A DNA stretch of 64,000 nt from Stomatobaculum sp. F0698. GTDB taxonomy: Bacteria; Bacillota; Clostridia; Lachnospirales; Lachnospiraceae. Shown in pieces: positions 25,117-33,782 of this stretch. The first letter of the stretch is position 1; every line of letters begins with the position of its first letter. The stretch lies in assembly GCF_030644385.1 (NCBI RefSeq), contig NZ_CP130060.1:62001-126000 (forward strand), read 5' to 3'. A model generated the notes under the pieces. The model searched no databases and was not told the DNA's origin. It worked only from the letters and a program-made list of their open reading frames with translations. The translations under genes and the position numbers were made by a program.

Positions 25117-26523
25117 ATGGCAGACAAGGAACTGAGCAAGGGCAAGCAGTTGGAGAAGGAACTTTGCTGGGAGTATCCGAACATCGCAAAGAAGGCGCCG
25201 GAGCAGAGGGAGAAGGCGTACGAATTTGCAAAGGGCTATATGGAGTTTCTCGGGTCTTGTAAGACAGAGCGCGAATGTGTGAAGTTCGCGGAGAAAATGT
25301 TCTTAGAGGCCGGCTATGAGCGTTTCGATTCCAAGAAGAAATATAAGGCGGGAGACAAGGTCTTCTCGACCAACCGCGGCAAGGCAATGGCAATCACGGT
25401 GTTCGGCACCAGATCTTTGGCGGACGGCGTGCGCATCAACGGCGCGCACATCGACTCCCCGCGCATCGACCTGAGACCGAATCCGCTCTATGAGTCGAAT
25501 GACATTGCACTCTTTAAGACCCACTACTACGGCGGCATCAAGAAGTACCAGTGGGGCAGCATGCCGCTCGCAATGCACGGCGTTGTCGTGAAGAAAGACG
25601 GCACCACGGTCGAGATTACGATCGGTGAGGACCCGAGCGATCCGGTGCTTTACATCACCGATCTCCTGATTCACCTCTCAAAGCAGCAGATGCAGAGACC
25701 GCTCTCCGAGGGTCTTCGCGGCGAGGAGCTGAACATAGTGCTCGGCACGACGCCCTACCCGGACGAGGATGTGAAGGAGCCGTTCCGCCTGGAAGTGCTC
25801 CGCTATCTGAATGAGAAGTACGGCATTACCGAGCGCGATTTCGCGAGAGCGGAGATTGAGTTTGTGCCGGCTGCGAAGCCGCGCGACATCGGCCTTGACC
25901 GCTCGCTGGTCGGCGGCTACGGCCAGGACGACAGAGTCTGCGCGTATGCGGCGCTCATGGCGCAGCTTGCGACCGAGAATCCGGAGTACACAACGGTCAC
26001 GATACTCACCGACAAGGAAGAAATCGGATCGAACGGCAACACCGGCTCCGAGTCGAACTTCCTCTATGATTACATCGGCTACCTCGCACAGGCGGAGGGT
26101 GTGGATCTCAAGGATGTGCTCGCGCATTCGGCTTGCCTCTCGGCGGATGTGAACGGCGCTTACGACCCGACCTTTGCGGATGCGTTCGAGGCGAAGAACT
26201 CGAGCTACTTAAATCGCGGCGTGGTGCTCACGAAGTACACCGGTTCCGGCGGTAAGTTCGGCGCAAGCGATGCGAGCGCGGAATTCATGGCAAAAGTGAT
26301 TGATATCATGGATGCGAACGGGGTATACTGGCAAATCGGAGAGCTCGGTAAGCTGGACCTCGGCGGCGGCGGCACAATCGCGGGCGATGTGGCGCGCCTC
26401 AATGTCGATGTCGTGGACCTCGGTGTCGCGGTGCTCTCGATGCACTCGCCCTTTGAGGTGACGAGCAAGTTGGATATTTACAATATGTACCTCGCATTCA
26501 AGGCGTTCTATCCGGAAGTCTAA
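25117..26523 (+). CDS. M18-family zinc aminopeptidase
   Basis: A 468-residue peptidase of the M18 (aspartyl aminopeptidase-like) family, cytoplasmic, removing N-terminal residues from peptides with two zinc ions. Metal and catalytic motifs visible are GAHIDSPRIDLRPNPLYE near residue 110, GYGQDDRVCAYAAL, DKEEIGSNGNTGSES, and HSACLSADVNGAYDP; a late AVLSMHSPFEV provides the last histidine ligand. Length is normal. GGAAAGGAG precedes the ATG. The substrate preference cannot be told from sequence. Confidence 0.92.
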   Translation: MADKELSKGKQLEKELCWEYPNIAKKAPEQREKAYEFAKGYMEFLGSCKTERECVKFAEKMFLEAGYERFDSKKKYKAGDKVFSTNRGKAMAITVFGTRSLADGVRINGAHIDSPRIDLRPNPLYESNDIALFKTHYYGGIKKYQWGSMPLAMHGVVVKKDGTTVEITIGEDPSDPVLYITDLLIHLSKQQMQRPLSEGLRGEELNIVLGTTPYPDEDVKEPFRLEVLRYLNEKYGITERDFARAEIEFVPAAKPRDIGLDRSLVGGYGQDDRVCAYAALMAQLATENPEYTTVTILTDKEEIGSNGNTGSESNFLYDYIGYLAQAEGVDLKDVLAHSACLSADVNGAYDPTFADAFEAKNSSYLNRGVVLTKYTGSGGKFGASDASAEFMAKVIDIMDANGVYWQIGELGKLDLGGGGTIAGDVARLNVDVVDLGVAVLSMHSPFEVTSKLDIYNMYLAFKAFYPEV

Positions 26524-26566
26524 GCGCCGCCCCGCGGGGGAAGAATCAGAAAAAGGAGTTATGAGA

Positions 26567-27796
26567 ATGAGATTTTCACCGAAAAAGCTGCTGCTGATGA
26601 CCGGCCTTGCAGCGATGGCACTTTCCTTCGCCGCTTGCGGCAAGAAGGAGGCAAAGACTGCGAGCGATGCGAGCAAGAGCACGGTAGCGGAATCTGCGGA
26701 TTCCAATCTTCCGAAGGAGCCGAAGAGCTACGGAAGCGTAAAACTCGGCAAGTACGAGGGAGTCGAGATCACGACCCATGAAGTCAGCGTGAGCGACGAA
26801 GAGGTCGAGAGCTACATTCAGAACATGCTCGAGAACAGCCAGAATCTCACCGAGGTGGATCGTCCGGCGGCGGAAGGAGATGTTCTCAACATCGACTACG
26901 AGGGCAAGAAGGACGGCGTTGCGTTTGACGGCGGCACGGCACAAGGCCAGAATCTGGAGCTCGGCAGCCACAGCTTTATCGACGGCTTTGAAGAGGGCCT
27001 GATCGGCGCGACGAAGGGCGAGAAGAGAACCTTAAACCTCACCTTCCCGGCGGACTATCACGCAGCGGAACTCGCGGGCCAGTCGGTCACCTTCGATGTC
27101 ACGGTGAACTCGGTTCAGGAGAAGACGCAGCCCGAATTGACGGATGAGTGGGTTGCAAAGACCACGAACAACGCACAGACGACGGTCGATGCATACCGTG
27201 CGGAAATCAAGAGCCAGCTGCTTGCGCAGAAGGAGAAGAACGAGCGCAACCAGGAGCTCACCGCAGGTCTGGATGCCGTCATGAACAGCTCGACTTTCGA
27301 AGTCAACGATGAGGCGAAGGCTTATGAGGCGGCGGTACAGAAGGAGCGCATGAACAAGCAGCTCTCGCAGTACGGTCTCACGCTTGAGAGCTACCTGCAG
27401 ATGACTTCGATGACGCAGGAGAGCTACGACCAGCAGATGCTTGAGGCGGGCGAGAATGTCGCGAAGGTCAAGCTCATGGTCGATGAGATTGCGAAGAAGG
27501 AAAAGCTCAAGTTAGACGACGCGGCTTACAAGGCGCTTGAGGACAGCTACGGCTATTCGAAGGATATGCTGGTCTCGATTCTCGGTCAGGAGCAGGTGGA
27601 TCTGCAGGCAAGAGAACTCCAGGTCGCAAACTTCATCCTCGACAAGGCAAACAAGGTGCAGGCGAGCGAGACCGAGACGAGCGCGTCGGCAGAGGCCGGT
27701 GCCGAGACTGCGGCAGCGGAATCCGGTGCGGAGAGCGCAGCGGCAGAGGCAGGTGCGGAGAGCGGCGCAGCCGAGGAAAGCACCGCACAGCCGTAA
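26567..27796 (+). CDS. Trigger-factor/FKBP-like peptidyl-prolyl isomerase lipoprotein
   Basis: A lipoprotein of 409 residues (lipobox LSFAAC, Cys24 from the 26567 ATG). An FKBP-type isomerase domain at about residues 75-165 has EGDVLNIDYEGKKDG, GSHSFIDGFEEGLIG and KRTLNLTFP, followed by a trigger-factor-like helical C-domain (EYxxN-like VNDEAKAYEAAV, LTLESYLQ). The ribosome-binding N-domain of trigger factor is missing. It probably folds exported proteins outside the membrane, like PrsA. The last ~40 residues are Ala/Glu/Ser low complexity. ATG 26567 has better Shine-Dalgarno spacing than the in-frame ATG at 26561. Confidence 0.87.
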   Translation: MRFSPKKLLLMTGLAAMALSFAACGKKEAKTASDASKSTVAESADSNLPKEPKSYGSVKLGKYEGVEITTHEVSVSDEEVESYIQNMLENSQNLTEVDRPAAEGDVLNIDYEGKKDGVAFDGGTAQGQNLELGSHSFIDGFEEGLIGATKGEKRTLNLTFPADYHAAELAGQSVTFDVTVNSVQEKTQPELTDEWVAKTTNNAQTTVDAYRAEIKSQLLAQKEKNERNQELTAGLDAVMNSSTFEVNDEAKAYEAAVQKERMNKQLSQYGLTLESYLQMTSMTQESYDQQMLEAGENVAKVKLMVDEIAKKEKLKLDDAAYKALEDSYGYSKDMLVSILGQEQVDLQARELQVANFILDKANKVQASETETSASAEAGAETAAAESGAESAAAEAGAESGAAEESTAQP

Positions 27797-27804
27797 GCGA
27801 TTGC

Positions 27805-28617
27805 ATGAATCAAAAATTATTTTTCTTCGATGTCGACGGCACTTTGGTCGATGACAAGAGCAAGGAGATCCCGCAGAGCGCGGTGACCGCAATTCGGTCG
27901 CTGCGCGAGGCGGGACATCTTGTATATTTGAATTCCGGGCGGACGCTCTGTCTCCTTGAGTACGAGATGGAGCGTTTCGGCATTTCCTGCGCCGTTTGCG
28001 GCTGCGGGACCGAGATCATTGCGGACGGCAATGTGCTTCTGGAACAGCGCATCCCCCATGAACGCGGCGTGGAACTCCGTGAACTGCTGCGGGAACTTAA
28101 ACTGGATGCAATTCTGGAGGCGCAGGAGGCAATTTATTTCTCCGACCGTCCGTTTGAAAATGAGGCGCTCATGGAAAAGCTGCTCAAGTATGTGAGCGGT
28201 TTTGCGGAGACAGAGGTCAATGCACTCGAGGACAGGTCCTTTCTGTTTGAAAAGTTCTGCGTACAGACGACGCCGGGCGGCAAACGGGATCCCCGCATCG
28301 AGACACTGATCCGTGCGACACCGGACTTTGAGGGCATAGCGCGCGGCAGAGGCTTCTATGAGTTTGTGCCGAAGGGCTATACCAAGGGAAAAGCCGTGAA
28401 TCTTCTGATGGAGCGCTTTTCGATTGCGCCGGAGGATTGCTATGTGTTCGGCGACAGTGTGAATGATCTCACGATGTTTCAGAGTAAGGCCGCGCATCGC
28501 ATTGCGATGGGCGAACACGACAGAGAATTGGAAGCGTACGCGAGTTATATTACGGACAACGTCGGTGCAGACGGCGTTGCCAAGGCACTCCGTGCACTTC
28601 AGGTATTGGAGAGGTAA
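27805..28617 (+). CDS. Cof-type HAD hydrolase
   Basis: A 270-residue HAD-superfamily type IIB (Cof) phosphatase. Motif I is FFDVDGTLVDD (nucleophile and acid-base Asp), motif II is LNSGRT, and motif IV is YVFGDSVNDLTMF. These cytoplasmic enzymes dephosphorylate small sugar or nucleotide phosphates; the substrate is unknown. It begins eight bases after the lipoprotein stop without a clear Shine-Dalgarno site, so translation is probably coupled. cysE follows after three bases. Confidence 0.9.
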   Translation: MNQKLFFFDVDGTLVDDKSKEIPQSAVTAIRSLREAGHLVYLNSGRTLCLLEYEMERFGISCAVCGCGTEIIADGNVLLEQRIPHERGVELRELLRELKLDAILEAQEAIYFSDRPFENEALMEKLLKYVSGFAETEVNALEDRSFLFEKFCVQTTPGGKRDPRIETLIRATPDFEGIARGRGFYEFVPKGYTKGKAVNLLMERFSIAPEDCYVFGDSVNDLTMFQSKAAHRIAMGEHDRELEAYASYITDNVGADGVAKALRALQVLER

Positions 28618-28620
28618 TCT

Positions 28621-29283
28621 ATGCTGCTTCGCGATATCATTGCGGATGTCCGCGCAACCCAAGAGAGAGACCCGGCCGCGCGCAGTTTTTTTGAGGTACT
28701 GTTTCTGTACCAGGGCGTGCATGCGCTGATTGCATACCGCATTGCGCATTGGTTCTGGAAGCGCAAGCACTATTTCATTGCGCGCTTCATCTCCCAGCTG
28801 TCGCGTTTTATGACGCTGATTGAAATTCATCCGGGGGCTAAGCTCGGCAAGGGCATCCTGATAGACCACGGAACCGGCGTTGTGATCGGCGAGACGGCGG
28901 AGGTCGGCGATAACTGCACCATATACCAGGGCGTTACCCTGGGCGGTGTGGGAACCAAGAAGGGCAAGCGCCACCCGACCATAGGAAACAATGTGACCAT
29001 AGGCGCGGGCGCAAAGATACTGGGCTCCTTTGAGGTGGGCGATAACTGCAAGATCGCGGCGAACGCCGTGCTTTTAAAGCCCTTGCAGGCGGATTCCACG
29101 GCGGCCGGTATTCCGGCCCGCCCGGTGCGCGTTGGCGGAAAGTCGGTGAAAAAGACCGCGCATGCCTACAGCGCGGATCTCGGAGAATTGCAGGAGAAGG
29201 TCGAGACTCTGCAACAGCAGGTCGACGAACTGCAGCGGGAACTGGCGGAGAACAAGGATGAGAGCGAAAAGCGAGGTGCCTGA
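28621..29283 (+). CDS. cysE: Serine O-acetyltransferase
   Basis: A 220-residue CysE that acetylates L-serine with acetyl-CoA for cysteine synthesis. The short N-terminal helical part (about 60 residues) is followed by the left-handed beta-helix with hexapeptide repeats: [40 protein letters not shown] and [19 protein letters not shown]. The catalytic His/Asp lie in these loops. The last ~45 residues form a heptad-like tail ([19 protein letters not shown]), an extra coiled coil. The start follows GGAGAGG. The GIY-YIG gene begins inside its last 26 bases. Confidence 0.94.
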   Translation: MLLRDIIADVRATQERDPAARSFFEVLFLYQGVHALIAYRIAHWFWKRKHYFIARFISQLSRFMTLIEIHPGAKLGKGILIDHGTGVVIGETAEVGDNCTIYQGVTLGGVGTKKGKRHPTIGNNVTIGAGAKILGSFEVGDNCKIAANAVLLKPLQADSTAAGIPARPVRVGGKSVKKTAHAYSADLGELQEKVETLQQQVDELQRELAENKDESEKRGA

Positions 29284-29596
29284 GGGCGCAGGGAGCGCTG
29301 CGGAGGGGGAGGAGACAGCTTATGTCTACCTCCTCCTTTGCGGTGACGGGAGTTATTACTGCGGTTATACCGTGGATATGGAGCGCCGCCTGGCCGCTCA
29401 CAGAAGCGGAAAAGGCGCGAAGTATACGCGGGCGCGAGGCCCGCTGCGTCTGGTGTATCTGGAGCGACTTGCGAGCAGGGGAGAGGCCCTGCGGCGGGAG
29501 GCGGCCATTAAGAAGCTGAGTCGTGCCGCCAAGGAAGCGCTGCTGACAGAGCCTTGTAATCTCGTTAAGGGAGGAGAAGATGGAAATCATCTATGA
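29258..29596 (+). CDS. GIY-YIG nuclease-domain protein (YhbQ-like)
   Basis: A 112-residue single-domain GIY-YIG protein. [27 protein letters not shown] carries the paired aromatic motif and the catalytic Arg, and [18 protein letters not shown] the second conserved block. This UPF0213/YhbQ-type group has putative nuclease activity with no firmly known role. ATG at 29258 is chosen because GGAG lies seven bases before it. It overlaps cysE and the downstream pseudouridine synthase by a few bases, so the three are likely cotranscribed. Confidence 0.88.
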   Translation: MRAKSEVPEGAGSAAEGEETAYVYLLLCGDGSYYCGYTVDMERRLAAHRSGKGAKYTRARGPLRLVYLERLASRGEALRREAAIKKLSRAAKEALLTEPCNLVKGGEDGNHL

Positions 29597-30254
29597 AGAT
29601 GCCGAAGTGCTGGTCGCGGTAAAGCCCGCCGGTGTGGAGAGCGAAGAGGCGCGCGGCTTGGCGCCCGATATGGTGAATCTGGTGCGAAAGCATCTTGCGG
29701 GGACTGAAAAGGGCATGCCCTATGTGGGGCTCATACGCCGCCTCGATAAGCCTGTCGCAGGGCTCATGCTCTTCGGGAAGACCCCCGCTGCGGCCGCGGC
29801 GCTCTCGAAAGAGCTGCAGGCACAAAAGACGGAGAAGCGCTACCGCGCGCTGATACTCGGTAAGCCGGCGGAAAAGAGCGGAAGCTTTACGGACTGGATT
29901 TTGCAGGACAAGAAGGAAAATATAAGTCGCGTCGTGCCGAAGGGAAGCGCGGGCGCCAAGGAAGCAAGACTTAACTACCGCGTGCTCCGCAGCAAGTTTA
30001 TCGGAGGGAAGCAGGTCACGGAGGTGGAGGCGGAACTTCTGACCGGGCGGCGTCACCAGATACGCCTGCAGTTTGCCGCGCGCAATTTGCCGATACTCGG
30101 AGATTTGAAGTACGGCGTGAGCTTCCCGGAGCAGGAGAGTCTCTTTTCCTACGGCGGGCTCTGCCTTGCGGCGACCACGCTTGGCTTTACACATCCAAAG
30201 ACCCGGAAAAGACTTTGCTTTCACTGGGAACCGGCGTTCAAATTAGCCCCTTGA
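29580..30254 (+). CDS. RluA-family RNA pseudouridine synthase
   Basis: A 224-residue RluA-type pseudouridine synthase without an S4 domain. The catalytic Asp is in LIRRLDKPVAGLML (residues about 51-64), followed by KRYRALILGK and the RNA-binding GRRHQIRLQFA block. It isomerises uridine in rRNA or tRNA; the target site cannot be assigned. GGAGGAG precedes the ATG. Confidence 0.92.
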   Translation: MEIIYEDAEVLVAVKPAGVESEEARGLAPDMVNLVRKHLAGTEKGMPYVGLIRRLDKPVAGLMLFGKTPAAAAALSKELQAQKTEKRYRALILGKPAEKSGSFTDWILQDKKENISRVVPKGSAGAKEARLNYRVLRSKFIGGKQVTEVEAELLTGRRHQIRLQFAARNLPILGDLKYGVSFPEQESLFSYGGLCLAATTLGFTHPKTRKRLCFHWEPAFKLAP

Positions 30255-30378
30255 AAAAGCCCCCTTCTTTGAGTATTATGATGGTATAAAGTTAAATAAG
30301 AAAAACATAAGTGTCGCAAGCGCAGTGAAACCCTCCCGCAGTGCGGGATTGACGATAGAGTATGGCAGGAGGAAGCAT

Positions 30379-30741
30379 ATGCACAGAAGAGAAAAAGATG
30401 GTTTACGGAGATTCCTTCTGGAGTTAAAGGAAGAGCGACTTGCGGTTGCGGAAGCGGCACACAACGGTGCGATGTGCGATATCGGACACATCAAAGAGCT
30501 GCGCGAGGTCTTAAAGCAGATTAAGGATGTCGGCGAGCACAAGTTTGAGGAATGCCCGGAGTCGGAACGCTATCTCAATGCGGCGGATCACACCGAAGAG
30601 GAACTCGCGGTCATGGAGGACTCGGTGGACCTGCTCGACGAGGCGAGTCATCTCGCGGCAGCGGGACAGGGAAACGAAAATCTTTTTGAAATCAATGAGC
30701 TTCTCATGGAGGTCACGGAGAACCTCTGGGGCCTGCTCTAA
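30379..30741 (+). CDS. Hypothetical acidic helical protein
   Basis: A 120-residue protein that I do not recognise. It is soluble, strongly acidic in its C-terminal half and appears all-helical (FLLELKEERLAVAEAA, LREVLKQIKDVG, EEELAVMEDSVDLLDEA). ATG at 30379 is supported by GGAGGAAGC. It is followed by the promoter of the oadB unit. Confidence 0.65.
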   Translation: MHRREKDGLRRFLLELKEERLAVAEAAHNGAMCDIGHIKELREVLKQIKDVGEHKFEECPESERYLNAADHTEEELAVMEDSVDLLDEASHLAAAGQGNENLFEINELLMEVTENLWGLL

Positions 30742-30754
30742 ACTTTGGTTTTTC

Positions 30755-30783
30755 TTGACAATCAAGGACACTGCACTTATGAT
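30755..30783 (+). promoter_or_regulatory. Promoter of the oadB leader
   Basis: TTGACA (30755-30760), a 17-base spacer and TATGAT (30778-30783) give a near-consensus promoter. The start site would be near 30790, exactly where the structured leader begins. Confidence 0.85.
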
Positions 30784-30789
30784 ATTCCC

Positions 30790-30895
30790 GTAAGAGGGAG
30801 TAGCCGGCAGTGCAGAGCACGGCGACCGGAGGCGACATACCCGACGCGAGAGCGTCCGAATCCGGCTAGGCAAAGACCGATGGCAAGACTCTTAC
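30790..30895 (+). ncRNA. Riboswitch-like leader RNA, resembling the yybP-ykoY (Mn2+) class
   Basis: The leader begins with GTAAGAG (30790-30796), which can pair with CTCTTAC (30889-30895) to close a multi-helix structure. Inside are GGGAGTAGC (30796-30804), GACATAC (30834-30840) and GCAAGAC (30883-30889), three blocks I recall as the conserved core of yybP-ykoY manganese riboswitches. Two clear hairpins lie inside: GTGC-AGA-GCAC (30810-30820) and GACGC-GAGA-GCGTC (30843-30856). The closing 3' strand is also the 5' strand of the terminator, so folding of the aptamer should permit transcription. The downstream gene is a Na+-pump subunit, unusual for this class, so another cation riboswitch class remains possible. 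Confidence 0.62.
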
Positions 30896-30928
30896 CACAG
30901 AACAAAGCTGTGGTAAGAGTCTTTTTTT
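30887..30928 (+). terminator. Conditional terminator before oadB
   Basis: A perfect 14-bp stem (GACTCTTACCACAG with CTGTGGTAAGAGTC) around AACAAAG is followed by seven T residues. Seven bases of its 5' arm also pair with the start of the leader, making the two structures mutually exclusive. Confidence 0.92.
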
Positions 30929-30972
30929 ATTGGCTCTGCGGCACAGCGAGAACAGGAAAAGGAGAAGAAAAG

Positions 30973-32121
30973 ATGGATTTTTTACTGGAAGGCATTCGGG
31001 CTGTCACCTGGCAGCAGGGCGTCATGTATGCGGTCGGCATCATCCTCATCTGGCTTGCGATCAACAAGGAGTATGAGCCCTCGCTCTTATTGCCCATGGG
31101 CTTCGGCGCAATTATGGTAAACCTGCCGATGAGCGGCGTTTTGGATCAGCTTGTGCAGGGCAAGGTCCCCGCGGCGGGTATCATCGAATGGCTCTATAAG
31201 GTCGGCATTGAGTCCTCGGAGATGATGCCGCTCTTACTGTTCATCGGCATCGGCGCGATGATTGACTTCGGGCCGCTCTTAAGCCAGCCCTTCTATTTTC
31301 TCTTCGGTGCGGCAGCGCAGTTCGGCATTTTTGCGGTCATCTTTGCGGCAACGCTCCTCGGCTTTGATTTGAAGGATGCGGCTTCGATCGGCATCATCGG
31401 TGCGGCGGACGGCCCCACCTCGATTCTGGTCTCCCAGGTTCTGAACTCTTCGTACATCGGTCCGATTGCGGTTGCGGCTTACTCCTACATGGCGCTGGTT
31501 CCGATTATCCAGCCCTTTGCGATCAAGCTGGTCACCACGAAAAAAGAGCGTCAGATCCGCATGAGCTATAACGCGAAGGCAATTCCGAAGTCCACGCGCA
31601 TTGCCTTCCCGATTGCGGTCACCATGATTGTCGGTTTCATCTCCCCGCAGTCGGTTGCTCTGGTCGGTTTTCTGATGTTCGGTAACCTGCTCCGCGAGTG
31701 CGGCGTGCTCAACACGCTCAGCCAGACCGCACAGGATCAGCTGGTCAATCTGATTACGCTGCTCCTCGGCATCACGATTTCCTTCAGCATGCAGGCGGAG
31801 CAGTTTGTGAACCTGCAGACACTCATGATACTCGGCCTTGGCCTTGTTGCCTTCGTCTTTGACACCATGGCGGGCGTGCTCTTCGCAAAGCTTGTCAATG
31901 TGGTGCTCGCAATCATGAAGAAGCCCCTCATCAACCCGATGATCGGCGGCTGCGGTATCTCGGCCTTCCCGATGTCCTCCCGTGTCGTGCAGAAGCTCGC
32001 GAACGAGGAGAGCAAGGGCAATATCATTCTGATGCAGGCAGCCGGCACCAATGTCGCGGGCCAGGTGGCTTCGGTCATCGCGGGCGGCCTCGTGATCAGC
32101 ATTGTGTCCCGTTATCTCTAA
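30973..32121 (+). CDS. oadB: Sodium-translocating decarboxylase beta subunit
   Basis: A 382-residue membrane protein of the OadB/GcdB/MmdB family, the subunit that couples decarboxylation of a carboxybiotin carrier to Na+ export. Conserved motifs are GIIGAADGPTSI with the essential Asp, and NPMIGGCGISAFPMSSRVVQ near the C-terminus. About ten hydrophobic spans are present. ATG at 30973 is chosen because AAAGGAGAAG precedes it; upstream in-frame residues belong to the leader RNA. A tiny gamma-like subunit gene follows, but no alpha (carboxyltransferase) or biotin-carrier gene is in the window. Confidence 0.92.
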   Translation: MDFLLEGIRAVTWQQGVMYAVGIILIWLAINKEYEPSLLLPMGFGAIMVNLPMSGVLDQLVQGKVPAAGIIEWLYKVGIESSEMMPLLLFIGIGAMIDFGPLLSQPFYFLFGAAAQFGIFAVIFAATLLGFDLKDAASIGIIGAADGPTSILVSQVLNSSYIGPIAVAAYSYMALVPIIQPFAIKLVTTKKERQIRMSYNAKAIPKSTRIAFPIAVTMIVGFISPQSVALVGFLMFGNLLRECGVLNTLSQTAQDQLVNLITLLLGITISFSMQAEQFVNLQTLMILGLGLVAFVFDTMAGVLFAKLVNVVLAIMKKPLINPMIGGCGISAFPMSSRVVQKLANEESKGNIILMQAAGTNVAGQVASVIAGGLVISIVSRYL

Positions 32122-32141
32122 AGAGAAGAGAGGAGAAAGAG

Positions 32142-32258
32142 ATGAATACAGCGGAAATCGCACTCGAAATTATGGGCAAGGGCATGGGCGGTCTCTTTGT
32201 CGCGGCAACGGTCATGATGCTCGCGGTGGCCCTTTTGCAGCGCATCACGAAGCGCTGA
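32142..32258 (+). CDS. Small membrane protein, OadG-like gamma subunit
   Basis: A 38-residue product with one membrane span (GGLFVAATVMMLAVALLQ) and a short basic tail (RITKR). It starts 20 bases after oadB with AGGAGAAAG before the ATG. Gamma subunits of Na+-translocating decarboxylases are small one-span proteins encoded beside beta, which makes this the likely identity; it is shorter than most and lacks the soluble tail that binds zinc in OadG. Confidence 0.65.
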   Translation: MNTAEIALEIMGKGMGGLFVAATVMMLAVALLQRITKR

Positions 32259-32324
32259 ACTTCGACTGAAAAGCTATCAACTCAAGTTATAGCACCGTAT
32301 AAAAATTGTCTGCTGCCGGAACAA

Positions 32325-32353
32325 TTGACAGCGCGCTGAGAATCCCCTATAAT
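32325..32353 (+). promoter_or_regulatory. Consensus promoter of metY
   Basis: TTGACA (32325-32330), a 17-base spacer and TATAAT (32348-32353) match the housekeeping consensus perfectly. The resulting ~94-base leader has a small hairpin CCCGA-GTGGT-TCGGG (32422-32436) just before the ribosome binding site. No SAM riboswitch motif was recognised. Confidence 0.92.
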
Positions 32354-32453
32354 CCGAACATACCTACTGAGTTTGAGGGAAGAAACAGAGAAAAGAAGCC
32401 CTCGTTAAAAGAAAGAGAAAGCCCGAGTGGTTCGGGTTCACGGAGGAATAAAA

Positions 32454-33746
32454 ATGAGCGAGCAGAGAAAATACCGGTTTGAGACCCTTCAGTTGCATGT
32501 CGGCCAGGAGAACCCGGATCCGGCAACCGATGCGAGAGCCGTCCCGATTTACCAGACGACCTCCTATGTGTTCCGCAATGCGCAGCATGCGGCGGACCGT
32601 TTCGGTCTGAGAGATGCCGGCAACATCTACGGCAGACTCACGAACTCCACCCAGGATGTGTTTGAGAAGAGAATCGCAGCGCTTGAGGGCGGTTCCGCGG
32701 CACTTGCGGTCGCATCCGGTGCGGCGGCAATCACCTACACCTTCCAGGCACTCGCACAGGCGGGCGATCACATTGTCGCACAGAAGACCATCTACGGCGG
32801 CACCTACAACCTGCTCGCGCACACGCTGAAGCAGTTCGGCGTCGAGACCACCTTTGTCGACGCACACAATCTTGCGGAGCTTGAGGGCGCAATTCGCCCG
32901 AACACCAAGGCGGTCTACATTGAGACCCTCGGCAACCCGAACTCCGATATCCCGGACATCGACGCGATTGCGGAAATCGCACACAAGCACGGCCTTCCGC
33001 TCGTTGCCGATAACACCTTCGGCACGCCCTATCTGATCCGTCCGTTTGAGCACGGCGCCGACATTGTGGTTCACTCCGCAACGAAGTTCATCGGCGGTCA
33101 CGGCACCACGCTCGGCGGCATCATTGTGGACGGCGGCAGCTACGACTGGAAGAAGAGCGGCAAGTTCCCGAACATCGCGGATCCGAACCCGAGCTACCAC
33201 GGCGCATCCTTTGCGGATGTCGCAGGCCCGGCGGCTTTCGTGACCTACATTCGCGCAATCCTGCTCCGCGATGAGGGCGGCGCAATCTCCCCGTTCAACG
33301 CTTTCCTGCTCCTGCAGGGCACCGAGACCCTGTCTCTCCGCGTGGAGCGCCATGTCGAGAACGCGCTGAAGGTCGTTGAGTTCCTGAAGAAGCACCCGCA
33401 GGTTGAGAAGGTGAACCACCCGTCCCTCGCAGATCACCCGGACCACGCGCTCTATCAGAAGTATTTCCCGAACGGCGGCTCGTCCATCTTCACCTTCAAC
33501 ATCAAGGGCGGACAGAAGGAGGCCTTTGCCTTCATCGATAACCTGAAGATCTTCTCCCTGCTCGCAAACGTCGCGGACGCAAAGAGCCTGGTGATTCACC
33601 CGGCGACCACGACCCACTCGCAGCTGAATGAGGCTGAGCTCGCAGATCAGGGCATTCAGCAGAACACGATTCGTCTCTCGATCGGTATCGAGAACATCGA
33701 CGATATCCTCGCAGACCTCGAGGCAGGCTTTGCGGCGGCGAAGTAA
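32454..33746 (+). CDS. metY: O-acetylhomoserine sulfhydrylase
   Basis: A 430-residue PLP enzyme of the Cys/Met metabolism family that makes homocysteine (or methionine) from O-acetylhomoserine and sulfide. RFETLQLHVGQENPDPATDA and PIYQTTSYVF mark the N-terminus, and the Schiff-base lysine lies in HSATKFIGGHGTTLGG. The large insert after the PLP site (GGSYDWKKSGKFPNIADPNP) is typical of MetY rather than MetB or MetC. ATG at 32454 follows CGGAGGA. It is a single-gene unit with a consensus promoter and a strong terminator. Confidence 0.95.
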   Translation: MSEQRKYRFETLQLHVGQENPDPATDARAVPIYQTTSYVFRNAQHAADRFGLRDAGNIYGRLTNSTQDVFEKRIAALEGGSAALAVASGAAAITYTFQALAQAGDHIVAQKTIYGGTYNLLAHTLKQFGVETTFVDAHNLAELEGAIRPNTKAVYIETLGNPNSDIPDIDAIAEIAHKHGLPLVADNTFGTPYLIRPFEHGADIVVHSATKFIGGHGTTLGGIIVDGGSYDWKKSGKFPNIADPNPSYHGASFADVAGPAAFVTYIRAILLRDEGGAISPFNAFLLLQGTETLSLRVERHVENALKVVEFLKKHPQVEKVNHPSLADHPDHALYQKYFPNGGSSIFTFNIKGGQKEAFAFIDNLKIFSLLANVADAKSLVIHPATTTHSQLNEAELADQGIQQNTIRLSIGIENIDDILADLEAGFAAAK

Positions 33747-33782
33747 AACAGATTTCGGATATATCCTCCTACCCCCTCAAAA

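Noticed and set aside
24206..25393. 395-codon minus-strand open frame
   Set aside because: Spans antisense of the S1-domain gene and start of the M18 peptidase, crossing a terminator; no ribosome binding site or motif.
27817..28974. 385-codon minus-strand open frame
   Set aside because: Antisense to the HAD and cysE genes, both well supported.
32360..32453. SAM (S-box) riboswitch before metY
   Set aside because: Expected for a methionine-pathway gene, but the leader is under 100 bases and lacks the S-box core; only a small hairpin is seen.
32364..33617. 417-codon minus-strand open frame
   Set aside because: Antisense to metY and to its consensus promoter; no motif recognised.
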